In this document: positions 1 to 5,268 of the stretch, one piece after another | How the letters are laid out: every line of letters starts with the position of its first letter | Position numbering within the stretch: position 1 is the first letter of the stretch | Assembly (NCBI GenBank): GCA_019312705.1 | Contig: JAFDCW010000386.1 | Location: forward strand, 1-5,268 | DNA: 5,268 nucleotides | Direction of reading: 5' to 3' | Origin: Deltaproteobacteria bacterium | GTDB lineage: Bacteria; Myxococcota; Polyangia; Polyangiales; B10-G4 | Made by a program: the position numbers and the translations under genes | Notes under the pieces: generated by a model | Databases searched by the model: none | What the model was told of the DNA's origin: nothing | What the model saw: the letters and a program-made list of their open reading frames with translations, nothing else

Positions 1-1163
1 GCAAGGCCGGAGTCCTCAAGGGCGTCGAGATCATCGAGTACGCCCTCAGTCTTCAGAACCTCGACGTCGGCGCGACCCTCGAGGTGAGCCGCGGCGTCTG
101 GTGCGAGACCCGCCGCGTGCCCCTCGGCGTCGTCGCCGGGATCACGCCCTTCAACTTCCCGGCGATGGTTCCGATGTGGCAGTACCCGATCGCTGTAACC
201 CTCGGAAACGCCTTCATCCTCAAGCCCTCGGAGAAGGTGCCCCTCACCGCTCACCTGAGCGGCGAGTTGATGGTCGAAGCCGGCTTCCCGCCCGGGGTGT
301 TCTCGATCATCCACGGCGGTCGTGAAGCGGTCGAGGCCCTCGCCGACAACCCGGACGTCGAGGCCCTGGGCTTCGTTGGTTCGACGCCCGTTGCCCGTGC
401 GGTCTACGAGCGCGTCACCGGCCGCAATGGTCGGGCTCTCTGCCTCGGGGGGGCCAAGAACCACCTGCTCGTCGTCCCCGATGCTGAAGAAGACGTCACC
501 GTCGACGGAGTCGTGAGCTCCTTCATCGGATGTGCCGGCCAGCGGTGCATGGCGGCGAGTCTGATGGTCGCCGTCGGCAATCTGGACGACCTGATCGACA
601 AGATCGTCGAGCGCGCATCGAAGGTCGCCCTCGGCGCCGACATGGGCGCCATCATCGACGAGGCTTCGCGGAAGCGCATCGAGGGTGACATCCAGAAGGC
701 CGCCGACCAGGGCGCGAAGATTCGCCTCGACGGCCGCGGCGCCGCGGCGCCGGCAGGGTACGAAGGTGGCAACTGGCTCGCGCCGACCATCATCGACCAC
801 GCGTCGATGGAGATGGAGTGCACCACCAAGGAGCTCTTCGGCCCGGTGCTGACGATCATTCGCGTCGCCACCCTCGACGAAGCCATCGCGCTCCAGTCCA
901 CCACTCCGTACGGCAACGCGGTGAGCGTCTTCACCAGCCGTGGCGATGTCGCCCGGTACGTCGCGGACCGAGCCCCCACCGGCATGGTCGGCATCAACAT
1001 CGGGGTTCCCGTGCCCCGGGAGCCATTCAGCTTCGGCGGCGCGAAAGCCTCCCGCTTCGGTCAGGGAGACATGACCGGCCCCGGCGGCGTCGAGCTGTGG
1101 TCCCGAGTCCAGAAGATCACGACCAAATGGTCACTGCAGCCTGACGCCAACTGGATGAGCTGA
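1..1163 (+). CDS. mmsA: CoA-acylating (methyl)malonate-semialdehyde dehydrogenase, 5'-truncated by window edge
   Basis: The family oxidises and decarboxylates methylmalonate or malonate semialdehyde to propionyl- or acetyl-CoA, using NAD+ and CoA, in the cytoplasm (valine, inositol and beta-alanine breakdown). The frame is open from the left edge (first whole codon at 3) and 386 residues are visible, against about 490 for the family, so roughly 100 N-terminal residues lie outside. The GTG at 84 is internal: family-like sequence (GVEIIEYA) continues upstream of it. Motifs in order: GITPFNFPAMVP with the oxyanion-hole Asn, LKPSEK for NAD binding, FVGSTPVAR, LGGAKNH, then GQRCMA with the catalytic Cys at 546-548. 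The general-base Glu of hydrolytic aldehyde dehydrogenases is replaced (CLGGAKNH), as expected for a CoA-dependent enzyme. Near the C-terminus, GINIGVPVPREPFSFGG is typical of the family. Oddities: Lys (18-20) where substrate-binding Arg is usual, and a loop about 7 residues short near 633-640. Family assignment is firm; the exact substrate is not. Confidence 0.93.
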   Translation, partial: KAGVLKGVEIIEYALSLQNLDVGATLEVSRGVWCETRRVPLGVVAGITPFNFPAMVPMWQYPIAVTLGNAFILKPSEKVPLTAHLSGELMVEAGFPPGVFSIIHGGREAVEALADNPDVEALGFVGSTPVARAVYERVTGRNGRALCLGGAKNHLLVVPDAEEDVTVDGVVSSFIGCAGQRCMAASLMVAVGNLDDLIDKIVERASKVALGADMGAIIDEASRKRIEGDIQKAADQGAKIRLDGRGAAAPAGYEGGNWLAPTIIDHASMEMECTTKELFGPVLTIIRVATLDEAIALQSTTPYGNAVSVFTSRGDVARYVADRAPTGMVGINIGVPVPREPFSFGGAKASRFGQGDMTGPGGVELWSRVQKITTKWSLQPDANWMS

Positions 1164-1229
1164 GTTCTCAAAGGGATTTACCGCCATTTTTATTGGGGGC
1201 TTGAGGCTCGCGCGCTTTCGGCCCACGAT
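1164..1229 (+). promoter_or_regulatory. AT-richer spacer that may hold the promoter of the Cys-rich gene
   Basis: This 66-bp gap contains a locally AT-rich patch (about 1171-1194) in otherwise very GC-rich DNA, which is where a promoter for the next gene would be expected. I cannot find a convincing -35/-10 pair with normal spacing. The only Shine-Dalgarno-like string, TTGAGG at 1201-1206, is too far from the ATG at 1230 to be an ordinary ribosome binding site. The promoter role is inferred from composition and from the change of gene function across the gap. Confidence 0.2.
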
Positions 1230-2441
1230 ATGGATGTGCGTAGCTTAGTCCTCGTTTTGGGATTCTTCTTGGCCACGGTGGCGTCCGCCGCCGTGGCGCG
1301 CACGGCCGCCGCCCAATGCGTGGTCGTCGGTGACCCGTGCGACGACGGGATCTACTGCACGGTGTCGACTACGTGCGACGCCACCCTGGTCTGCACGGAC
1401 GGCTCGCCGCGCGACTGCGACGACTCCAACGAGTGCACCGCCGATTCGTGCAACGAGATCGCCGGCGCCTGCGACAATACGCCCGAGCCTGCCGGAGCCG
1501 CGTGCCTCGATGGCCAGTACTGCACGAGCTCGGACACCTGCGATGGCGCCGGGGCGTGTGACTCCGGGCCTGCCCGAGATTGTGACGACGGCAACGCCTG
1601 TACGGGACCGGACACATGCAGTGAATTTTTGAACAGATGCCGCAACTCTGTTCTACCCGGGTGGTGTCTTATCGGAGGCACATGTATCGCCGAGGGCGCC
1701 CTCGACCCCGGTGACACGCCCTGCCATCGGTGCTTGCCTTCGAACTCGACCAGTGACTACTCGAACGCCCCCACAGGCACCATCTGCGGTGAGACCGTTT
1801 GCAGTGGCGGAGACCTGACGCCGGGGCCCCGCTGCGATTCGAGTGGCGATTGCGAGCCTAGCGCGCCGGCCGAGTGCGCGACGCGCTCTTGTGCCTCGCC
1901 GACCTCCTGTGCGTCCTGCTCCGTCGACACCGAGTGCGCAGCTGGCGAATACTGCGGCGGCACCGAGTGTACTGATTCCCGCGACCCCGGGTCGAGCTGC
2001 GACCGGTCGCGGCATTGCATCGATGGCAATTGCAACGACGGCGTATGCTGCGATCGAGAGTGCGGCGGTGGCTGCGAAAGCTGTGGCAGCGGCGGAACCT
2101 GCACTCCCTACGCTTCCGGCACCGACCCGGAAGGGTCTTGCGCCTCGTTCCTCGGCTGCGACGGCACCGGTTCGTGCATCCCGACTGTCGACGCGGCCGT
2201 GCCCGCCGACTCCGGCACCGTCGACTCGTCAGTCGGCACGGATGGCTCGACCGGCACGGATAGCTCGACCGGCACGGATAGCTCGACCGGCATGGATGGC
2301 TCGACCGGCAATAACTTCGCCGCCCACGGTACTGGGTGCATCGCCTGCTCCGTCGGTTCTCCCGACGGCAACCGTGATCTCGCCGGTCTGCTCTTCTCCC
2401 TCGTCTTCGTCCTCGGTCTGGCCCTTCGCCGGTATCGTTGA
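1230..2441 (+). CDS. Secreted Cys-rich surface protein with MYXO-CTERM-like sorting tail
   Basis: I do not recognise a named gene; function unknown. The 403-residue product starts with a signal peptide (MDVR, hydrophobic core about residues 5-20) with AxA-type cleavage sites after residue 20 or 28. The ectodomain, residues 30-316, has 44 Cys, an even number consistent with full disulfide pairing outside the cytoplasm. Residues 37-91 and 92-147 are two copies of one module sharing CxDGxYCT...TCD and RDCDDxNxCT. Residues 257-316 (GVCCDRECGGGCESC, then CDGTGSC) resemble a Cys module common in myxobacterial secreted proteins. Residues 318-366 form a low-complexity Ser/Thr/Asp/Gly stalk, followed by a GCIAC motif, a hydrophobic segment (384-399) and RRYR at the very end. 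The start is the ATG with the signal peptide directly after it; no Shine-Dalgarno site is visible. The likely fate is export and anchoring at the cell surface. Adhesion, scaffold or binding roles are all possible and none is shown. The flanking metabolic and radical SAM genes do not suggest a role. Confidence 0.88.
   Translation: MDVRSLVLVLGFFLATVASAAVARTAAAQCVVVGDPCDDGIYCTVSTTCDATLVCTDGSPRDCDDSNECTADSCNEIAGACDNTPEPAGAACLDGQYCTSSDTCDGAGACDSGPARDCDDGNACTGPDTCSEFLNRCRNSVLPGWCLIGGTCIAEGALDPGDTPCHRCLPSNSTSDYSNAPTGTICGETVCSGGDLTPGPRCDSSGDCEPSAPAECATRSCASPTSCASCSVDTECAAGEYCGGTECTDSRDPGSSCDRSRHCIDGNCNDGVCCDRECGGGCESCGSGGTCTPYASGTDPEGSCASFLGCDGTGSCIPTVDAAVPADSGTVDSSVGTDGSTGTDSSTGTDSSTGMDGSTGNNFAAHGTGCIACSVGSPDGNRDLAGLLFSLVFVLGLALRRYR
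1338..1670 (+). repeat. Two tandem copies of a 55-residue Cys module (protein-level repeat)
   Basis: Within the Cys-rich protein, Cys37, 43, 49, 55, 63 and 69 recur exactly 55 residues later as Cys92, 98, 104, 110, 118 and 124. The next two Cys of the module (74 and 81) recur at 130 and 137, offset by one extra residue. Shared strings include YCT, TCD, RDCDD and a closing CxN. The first unit covers about 1338-1502 and the second about 1503-1670. DNA identity is only moderate, so this is an old internal duplication and not a recent tandem expansion. Confidence 0.85.
2235..2306 (+). repeat. 4 x 18-bp in-frame tandem repeat encoding the G-T-D-(G/S)-S-T stalk
   Basis: Four consecutive 18-bp units start at 2235, 2253, 2271 and 2289, each encoding six residues: GTDGST, GTDSST, GTDSST and GMDGST. 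Units two and three are identical in DNA, and the outer two differ from them at one or two bases. Because the period is a multiple of three, a gain or loss of units would change stalk length without breaking the frame. The repeat lies between the Cys-rich ectodomain and the C-terminal anchor, where a flexible spacer is expected. Confidence 0.93.
2328..2438 (+). other. MYXO-CTERM-like C-terminal sorting/anchor segment
   Basis: These codons give residues 367-403 of the Cys-rich protein: a GCIAC motif (Cys370 and Cys373), a short polar stretch (SVGSPDGNRD), a hydrophobic helix (residues 384-399, LAGLLFSLV onward) and a terminal RRYR. A Cys motif, one helix and a basic end is the architecture of MYXO-CTERM signals, which are known from Myxococcota surface proteins and are thought to be processed by myxosortase-type membrane proteases. 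The Cys motif here is not one of the most familiar forms, so the assignment rests on architecture. The alternative is a plain C-terminal membrane anchor. Confidence 0.62.
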
Positions 2442-2448
2442 AGGCTGG

Positions 2449-2480
2449 CGAGGGCGTCGGCCCTCGGCGGGCTCCTCCCG
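2449..2480 (+). terminator. Possible hairpin terminator after the Cys-rich gene (weak)
   Basis: Seven bases after the stop codon, CGAGGG (2449-2454) and CCCTCG (2461-2466) form a perfect 6-bp stem with a 6-base loop. A smaller 4-bp stem, CGGG/CCCG (2468-2471 with 2477-2480), follows. There is no T-tract, only CCTTTG just downstream, so this is not a classical Rho-independent terminator. Stems of this size arise by chance in GC-rich DNA. Confidence 0.25.
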
Positions 2481-2506
2481 GGCCTTTGCGCTAACGTAGC
2501 GGCCTC

Positions 2507-4495
2507 ATGGCCGGTCTCACGAAACTCGGACGCTCCCGGGCAAAGCACGGCGACCTGCGGGTGTTTCTGCCGACGACTCGGGCCGAGATGCAGGCCCGCG
2601 GTTGGGATGAGCTCGATGTGCTCATCGTCAGCGGGGACGCCTACGTCGATCATCCGGCCTTTGGTCCGGTGCTCATCGCTCGTTTCCTCGAGGCCCGCGG
2701 ATTCCGTGTCGGCTTCATCGCCCAGCCGCGCTGGGACCGGCCCGACGACGTGCTGCGCATGGGTCGTCCGCGCCTCTTCGTCGGCGTCGCCGCGGGCAAC
2801 ATGGACAGCATGCTCAACAAGCTGACCGCGCAGAAGAAGGTACGGTCGGACGACCAGTATTCGCCCGGAGGCCGCACTGGAGCACGCCCCAATCGAGCCA
2901 CGATCGTCTACTCGAACCTGATTCGCGGAGCCATGCCGGGGGTGCCCATCGTCCTCGGGGGGATCGAAGCGTCGCTCAGGCGCATCGCTCACTACGACTA
3001 TTGGAGTGACAAGGTACGCCGGGCGATCCTCCTCGACGCCAAGGCGGACCTGCTGATTTTTGGCATGGGCGAGCGCCCGGTCTGGGAGGTTGCCCAGCGC
3101 CTCGTGGCCGGGGAGCCCATGGAAGAAATCCGCGACGTGAGGGGCACGGCCTTCGTCATGGGCAAGGGGCAGTGGGAACATCTCGAACCCAGCCGTTTCG
3201 TTCGCGACGGCAAGCCCGTGCTCTTGCCGAGCTACGAGGAGGTCGCCTCGAACCTGCGCGCGTTCAGCGACATGAGCCGGGCGTTCCAATACGAGACCAG
3301 CCCCGGGAATGGGCGTCCCCTCATCCAGCCCCACGGCCATCAGGCCGTCTATTTCAACTCGCCAGCGAAGCCCCTCGAAACGGCTGAGATGGACGAGCTC
3401 TACGACCTGCCCTTCCTTCGACAGCCGCACTCCTCCTACGACGAGCCGATCCCCGCCTTCGAGACCGTGCGCCACTCCCTCGTCACCATGCGCGGCTGTT
3501 TCGGCGGCTGCACGTTCTGCTCGATCACGGAGCACGAGGGCCGGGTCATCCAGTCGCGCTCCGAGGCGAGCGTTCTCCGCGAAGTGCGCGAGCTTCGGCG
3601 CATGGACGGTTTCAACGGCGTCATCACCGACGTCGGTGGGCCGACCGCGAACATGTACCGGATGAAGTGCAAGTCCGAGGCTATCGAGAACGCGTGCCGG
3701 CGCCTCTCCTGCGTGCACCCCGGGGTCTGCGAAAACCTCCAAACGGACCACGCGCCCCTGGTGCAGTTGCTCAGCAAGGTGAGAAACGAGAAGGGCGTGC
3801 GCAAGGTCTTCGTCGCTTCGGGGGTGCGCTACGACCTCGCCGAGCGCTCACCGGAGTTCATCGACGCCCTCGCTCGGCATCACACCGGGGGGCAGCTCTC
3901 GGTGGCTCCGGAACACGTCGACGACAAAGTGCTCGACAAGATGAAGAAGCCCGGCGCCGAGAGCTACGAGCGCTTCGCCGAGATGTATGCGTGCGCGAGC
4001 AAAGAGGCGGGCAAAGATCAGCACCTCGTCCCCTACTACATCTCGGGTCACCCGGGTTCGACGATCACGGCCATGATCGACCTCGCGCTCTACCTCAAGA
4101 AGCGGGGGATCCGGCCGCGGCAGGTCCAGGACTTCATCCCTACGCCGATGTCGATGGCGACGAGCATGTACTACTCGGGCTTCGACCCGTTCACGGGAGA
4201 GGCCGTCTATACAGCGCGCACCATGCGGGACAAGCGCATGCAGAAAGCGCTCTTGCTCTATTGGGATCCCGCGCATCACGACCTCGCTCGCGAAGCTCTC
4301 ATCGAAGCCGGGCGCCGCGACCTCATTGGGGGCGGCGAGCGGGCGCTGATCCCGCCGGCCCGGGGCAAGGGGGCGTTGTCGATTCATGATCGGAAGGGCT
4401 CCCGAACCCCCAGTCGTCAAGGGTCGGACGCGCGGCCGGGGGCGAGGCCGGAGCACCCCCCTCGGGGCCGGCGGCGCCGCAAGAAGCGCCCCTGA
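2507..4495 (+). CDS. ygiQ: YgiQ-family radical SAM protein
   Basis: This is a full-length member (662 residues) of the widespread YgiQ family (UPF0313), presumed radical S-adenosylmethionine enzymes whose reaction is not established. The N-terminal domain, residues about 20-310, carries the family hallmarks [36 protein letters not shown] and GMGERPVWE. The radical SAM core starts at [10 protein letters not shown], whose Cys331, 335 and 338 (CxxxCxxC) should hold the 4Fe-4S cluster that cleaves SAM. A second group, Cys388, 397, 402 and 408, has the same spacing as I recall for E. coli Ygi[24 protein letters not shown] and ISGHPG follow. Residues about 620-662 are a basic low-complexity tail ending RRRRKKRP, a kind of tail also present in the E. 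coli protein. The ATG at 2507 puts the conserved N-terminus in a normal position, but no Shine-Dalgarno site precedes it. The gene lies 65 bp after the surface-protein gene and 107 bp before the beta-ureidopropionase gene. No functional link to either is evident. Confidence 0.95.
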   Translation: MAGLTKLGRSRAKHGDLRVFLPTTRAEMQARGWDELDVLIVSGDAYVDHPAFGPVLIARFLEARGFRVGFIAQPRWDRPDDVLRMGRPRLFVGVAAGNMDSMLNKLTAQKKVRSDDQYSPGGRTGARPNRATIVYSNLIRGAMPGVPIVLGGIEASLRRIAHYDYWSDKVRRAILLDAKADLLIFGMGERPVWEVAQRLVAGEPMEEIRDVRGTAFVMGKGQWEHLEPSRFVRDGKPVLLPSYEEVASNLRAFSDMSRAFQYETSPGNGRPLIQPHGHQAVYFNSPAKPLETAEMDELYDLPFLRQPHSSYDEPIPAFETVRHSLVTMRGCFGGCTFCSITEHEGRVIQSRSEASVLREVRELRRMDGFNGVITDVGGPTANMYRMKCKSEAIENACRRLSCVHPGVCENLQTDHAPLVQLLSKVRNEKGVRKVFVASGVRYDLAERSPEFIDALARHHTGGQLSVAPEHVDDKVLDKMKKPGAESYERFAEMYACASKEAGKDQHLVPYYISGHPGSTITAMIDLALYLKKRGIRPRQVQDFIPTPMSMATSMYYSGFDPFTGEAVYTARTMRDKRMQKALLLYWDPAHHDLAREALIEAGRRDLIGGGERALIPPARGKGALSIHDRKGSRTPSRQGSDARPGARPEHPPRGRRRRKKRP

Positions 4496-4521
4496 CGGTC
4501 ACCTCGACGGAAGGCTGTTCT

Positions 4522-4540
4522 CGGGCCATGGTCTGGCCCG
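4522..4540 (+). terminator. Perfect 7-bp GC-rich hairpin downstream of ygiQ
   Basis: CGGGCCA (4522-4528) and TGGCCCG (4534-4540) pair perfectly around a 5-base loop, 26 bases after the ygiQ stop. No T-run follows, so classical intrinsic termination is doubtful. It could slow polymerase, protect the 3' end of the ygiQ transcript or form part of the leader of the next gene. The overlapping palindrome CCGCCGGCGG (4538-4547) offers an alternative pairing. Confidence 0.35.
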
Positions 4541-4571
4541 CCGGCGGTCCTGGCGTGAGACGGAAATATGT

Positions 4572-4586
4572 GTCCGCAGAGCGGAC
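4572..4586 (+). promoter_or_regulatory. Hairpin directly abutting the ribosome binding site of the beta-ureidopropionase gene
   Basis: GTCCGC (4572-4577) and GCGGAC (4581-4586) form a perfect 6-bp stem with a 3-base AGA loop. The stem ends at the base before the Shine-Dalgarno string. Such a position could tune ribosome access, or keep the site exposed by preventing other pairings. No known riboswitch class is recognised. The stem is clear in sequence; its function is a guess. Confidence 0.3.
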
Positions 4587-4594
4587 GGGGAGGT
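4587..4594 (+). promoter_or_regulatory. Strong Shine-Dalgarno site for the beta-ureidopropionase gene
   Basis: GGGGAGGT includes GGAGGT, an excellent match to the 16S rRNA anti-Shine-Dalgarno sequence, and ends 8 bases before the ATG at 4603. It fixes that ATG as the start. It also contrasts with the two genes upstream, which have no recognisable ribosome binding site. Confidence 0.85.
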
Positions 4595-4602
4595 AAGCGA
4601 CC

Positions 4603-5268
4603 ATGACTCGCAAAGTCGTCGGCGGACTCATCCAAATGAGCAACGCCCTGAACGATCCCAACGCGACTGTTCCCGAGATTCGCGACGCGGCCCTCGAAAA
4701 GCACATTCCGCTCATCGAAGAGGCGGGGAAGAAGGGCGTTCAGATCCTCGGGCTTCAGGAAATCTTCAATGGCCCCTACTTCTGCCCAAGCCAGGACTCG
4801 AAGTGGTGTGACATCGCCGAAGAGGTCCCCGGGCCCACGGTCGAGCGCCTCGCCGAGTACTGCAAGAAGTACCAGATGGCCATGGTCATCCCGATCTACG
4901 AACGAGCCATGGCGGGGGTCTACTACAACACCGCCGCCGTCGTGGACGCCGACGGAACCTTCCTCGGCAAGTACCGCAAGAACCACATCCCCCAGACCGG
5001 CGGATTCTGGGAGAAGTACTTCTTCAAGCCGGGCAATCTCGGCTACCCGGTCTTTCAGACGCGCTACGCCAAGGTCGGCGTCTACATTTGCTACGACCGC
5101 CACTTCCCCGAGGGAGCCCGGCTCCTCGGCCTCAACGGCGCCGAGATCGTCTTCAATCCCTCGGCCACCATCGCGGGCCTCTCGGAGCACCTCTGGCAGC
5201 TCGAGCAGCCGGCCCACGCCGTCGCCAACGGCTACTTTGTCGCCGCCTCGAACCGCGTCGGTACCGAG
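4603..5268 (+). CDS. Nitrilase-superfamily beta-ureidopropionase (beta-alanine synthase), 3'-truncated by window edge
   Basis: Enzymes of this type hydrolyse N-carbamoyl-beta-alanine to beta-alanine, CO2 and ammonia, the last step of reductive uracil breakdown, in the cytoplasm. The 222 visible residues start at an ATG with a strong Shine-Dalgarno site and run open to the right edge; about 65-70 C-terminal residues are probably missing. The nitrilase triad is in place: Glu53 in LGLQEIF, Lys126 in GKYRKNHIP and Cys163 in VYICYDRHFPEG. The stretches RKNHIP, GNLGYPVFQT, NGAEIVFNPSATI and SNRVGTE closely resemble human UPB1 as I recall it, and the Lys-to-Cys spacing of 37 matches UPB1 (Lys196, Cys233). 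The N-terminal extension of about 65 residues seen in the eukaryotic enzyme is absent. This fits beta-ureidopropionase better than nitrilase proper or N-carbamoylputrescine amidase, but relatives acting on other N-carbamoyl amino acids cannot be excluded. The nearby mmsA supports a beta-alanine route. Confidence 0.9.
   Translation, partial: MTRKVVGGLIQMSNALNDPNATVPEIRDAALEKHIPLIEEAGKKGVQILGLQEIFNGPYFCPSQDSKWCDIAEEVPGPTVERLAEYCKKYQMAMVIPIYERAMAGVYYNTAAVVDADGTFLGKYRKNHIPQTGGFWEKYFFKPGNLGYPVFQTRYAKVGVYICYDRHFPEGARLLGLNGAEIVFNPSATIAGLSEHLWQLEQPAHAVANGYFVAASNRVGTE

Noticed and set aside
84..86. GTG as the true start of the dehydrogenase
   Set aside because: Family-like sequence continues in the same frame to the left edge, and a start here would remove the N-terminal NAD-binding part.
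404..1000. 198-codon - strand open frame inside mmsA
   Set aside because: Its product is rich in Ser, Ala, Arg and Met with no domain, and it lies opposite the catalytic region of a convincing dehydrogenase.
1181..1199. Imperfect hairpin (CCGCCA with TTGGGGG) around a T-rich loop after mmsA
   Set aside because: The stem has a mismatch and is short, and the T-run is in the loop instead of after the stem, so it does not look like a terminator.
1302..1319. Lipobox ending at Cys30 of the Cys-rich protein (lipoprotein signal)
   Set aside because: The residues before the Cys are AAQ. Gln at -1 does not fit the lipobox, which needs a small residue (Gly, Ala or Ser), so ordinary signal peptidase I cleavage is preferred.
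1843..2499. 218-codon + strand frame overlapping the Cys-rich gene and running past its stop
   Set aside because: Its product is Ala/Pro/Arg/Ser-rich as expected from frame-shifted GC-rich codons, with no motif. The overlapped frame has a signal peptide, regular Cys spacing and an anchor.
1164..2506. The Cys-rich gene as a recently transferred or mobile insert splitting a catabolic operon
   Set aside because: No terminal repeats, integrase, tRNA or target-site duplication are visible in either gap, and no composition break is obvious by eye. The position between metabolic genes alone is not evidence of transfer.
2108..3751. 547-codon open frame on the - strand opposite ygiQ and the end of the Cys-rich gene
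   Set aside because: It lies opposite conserved YgiQ motifs, shows no recognisable domain and spans the gene boundary. Long antisense frames are common in very GC-rich coding DNA.
4417..5217. 266-codon - strand open frame opposite the beta-ureidopropionase gene
   Set aside because: The + strand frame carries the complete nitrilase triad and a strong ribosome binding site. The - strand product has low-complexity, Val/Leu/Asp/Glu-rich composition and no motif.

Overview
The window is GC-rich coding DNA with four protein genes, all on the + strand. The first and last are cut by the window edges. The organism is most likely a Myxococcota/deltaproteobacterial-type bacterium. The main reason is the second gene: a secreted, extremely cysteine-rich protein with a Ser/Thr/Asp/Gly stalk and a short C-terminal tail (Cys motif, hydrophobic helix, terminal Arg cluster) that resembles the MYXO-CTERM surface-sorting signal. 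The lineage is inferred from gene style only; there is no rRNA or other marker.

Layout. Positions 1-1163 hold the 3' three quarters of a CoA-acylating (methyl)malonate-semialdehyde dehydrogenase (mmsA/iolA family). Positions 1230-2441 hold the Cys-rich surface protein (403 aa) with a duplicated 55-residue module and a 4 x 18-bp tandem repeat in its stalk. Positions 2507-4495 hold a complete YgiQ-family radical SAM protein (662 aa). A 107-bp leader with two clean hairpins and a strong Shine-Dalgarno site follows. From 4603 to the right edge is the first 222 codons of a nitrilase-superfamily beta-ureidopropionase (beta-alanine synthase), with its Glu-Lys-Cys triad visible. No stretch over 300 bases lacks a gene; the gaps are 66, 65 and 107 bp.

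How the genes may work together. Beta-ureidopropionase releases beta-alanine from N-carbamoyl-beta-alanine. Transamination of beta-alanine gives malonate semialdehyde, which MmsA-type enzymes convert to acetyl-CoA. The two outer genes therefore fit the lower part of reductive pyrimidine catabolism, with the surface-protein gene and ygiQ lying between them. The dehydrogenase has two departures from the family: Lys at a normally invariant substrate-binding Arg, and a seven-residue loop deletion. Both might reflect malonate rather than methylmalonate semialdehyde as substrate, but that is inference.

I found no RNA gene, CRISPR array, insertion sequence, phage gene or defence system. I see no clearly new multi-gene system; the points most worth checking are the divergent dehydrogenase, the MYXO-CTERM-like surface protein and the leader of the beta-ureidopropionase gene.
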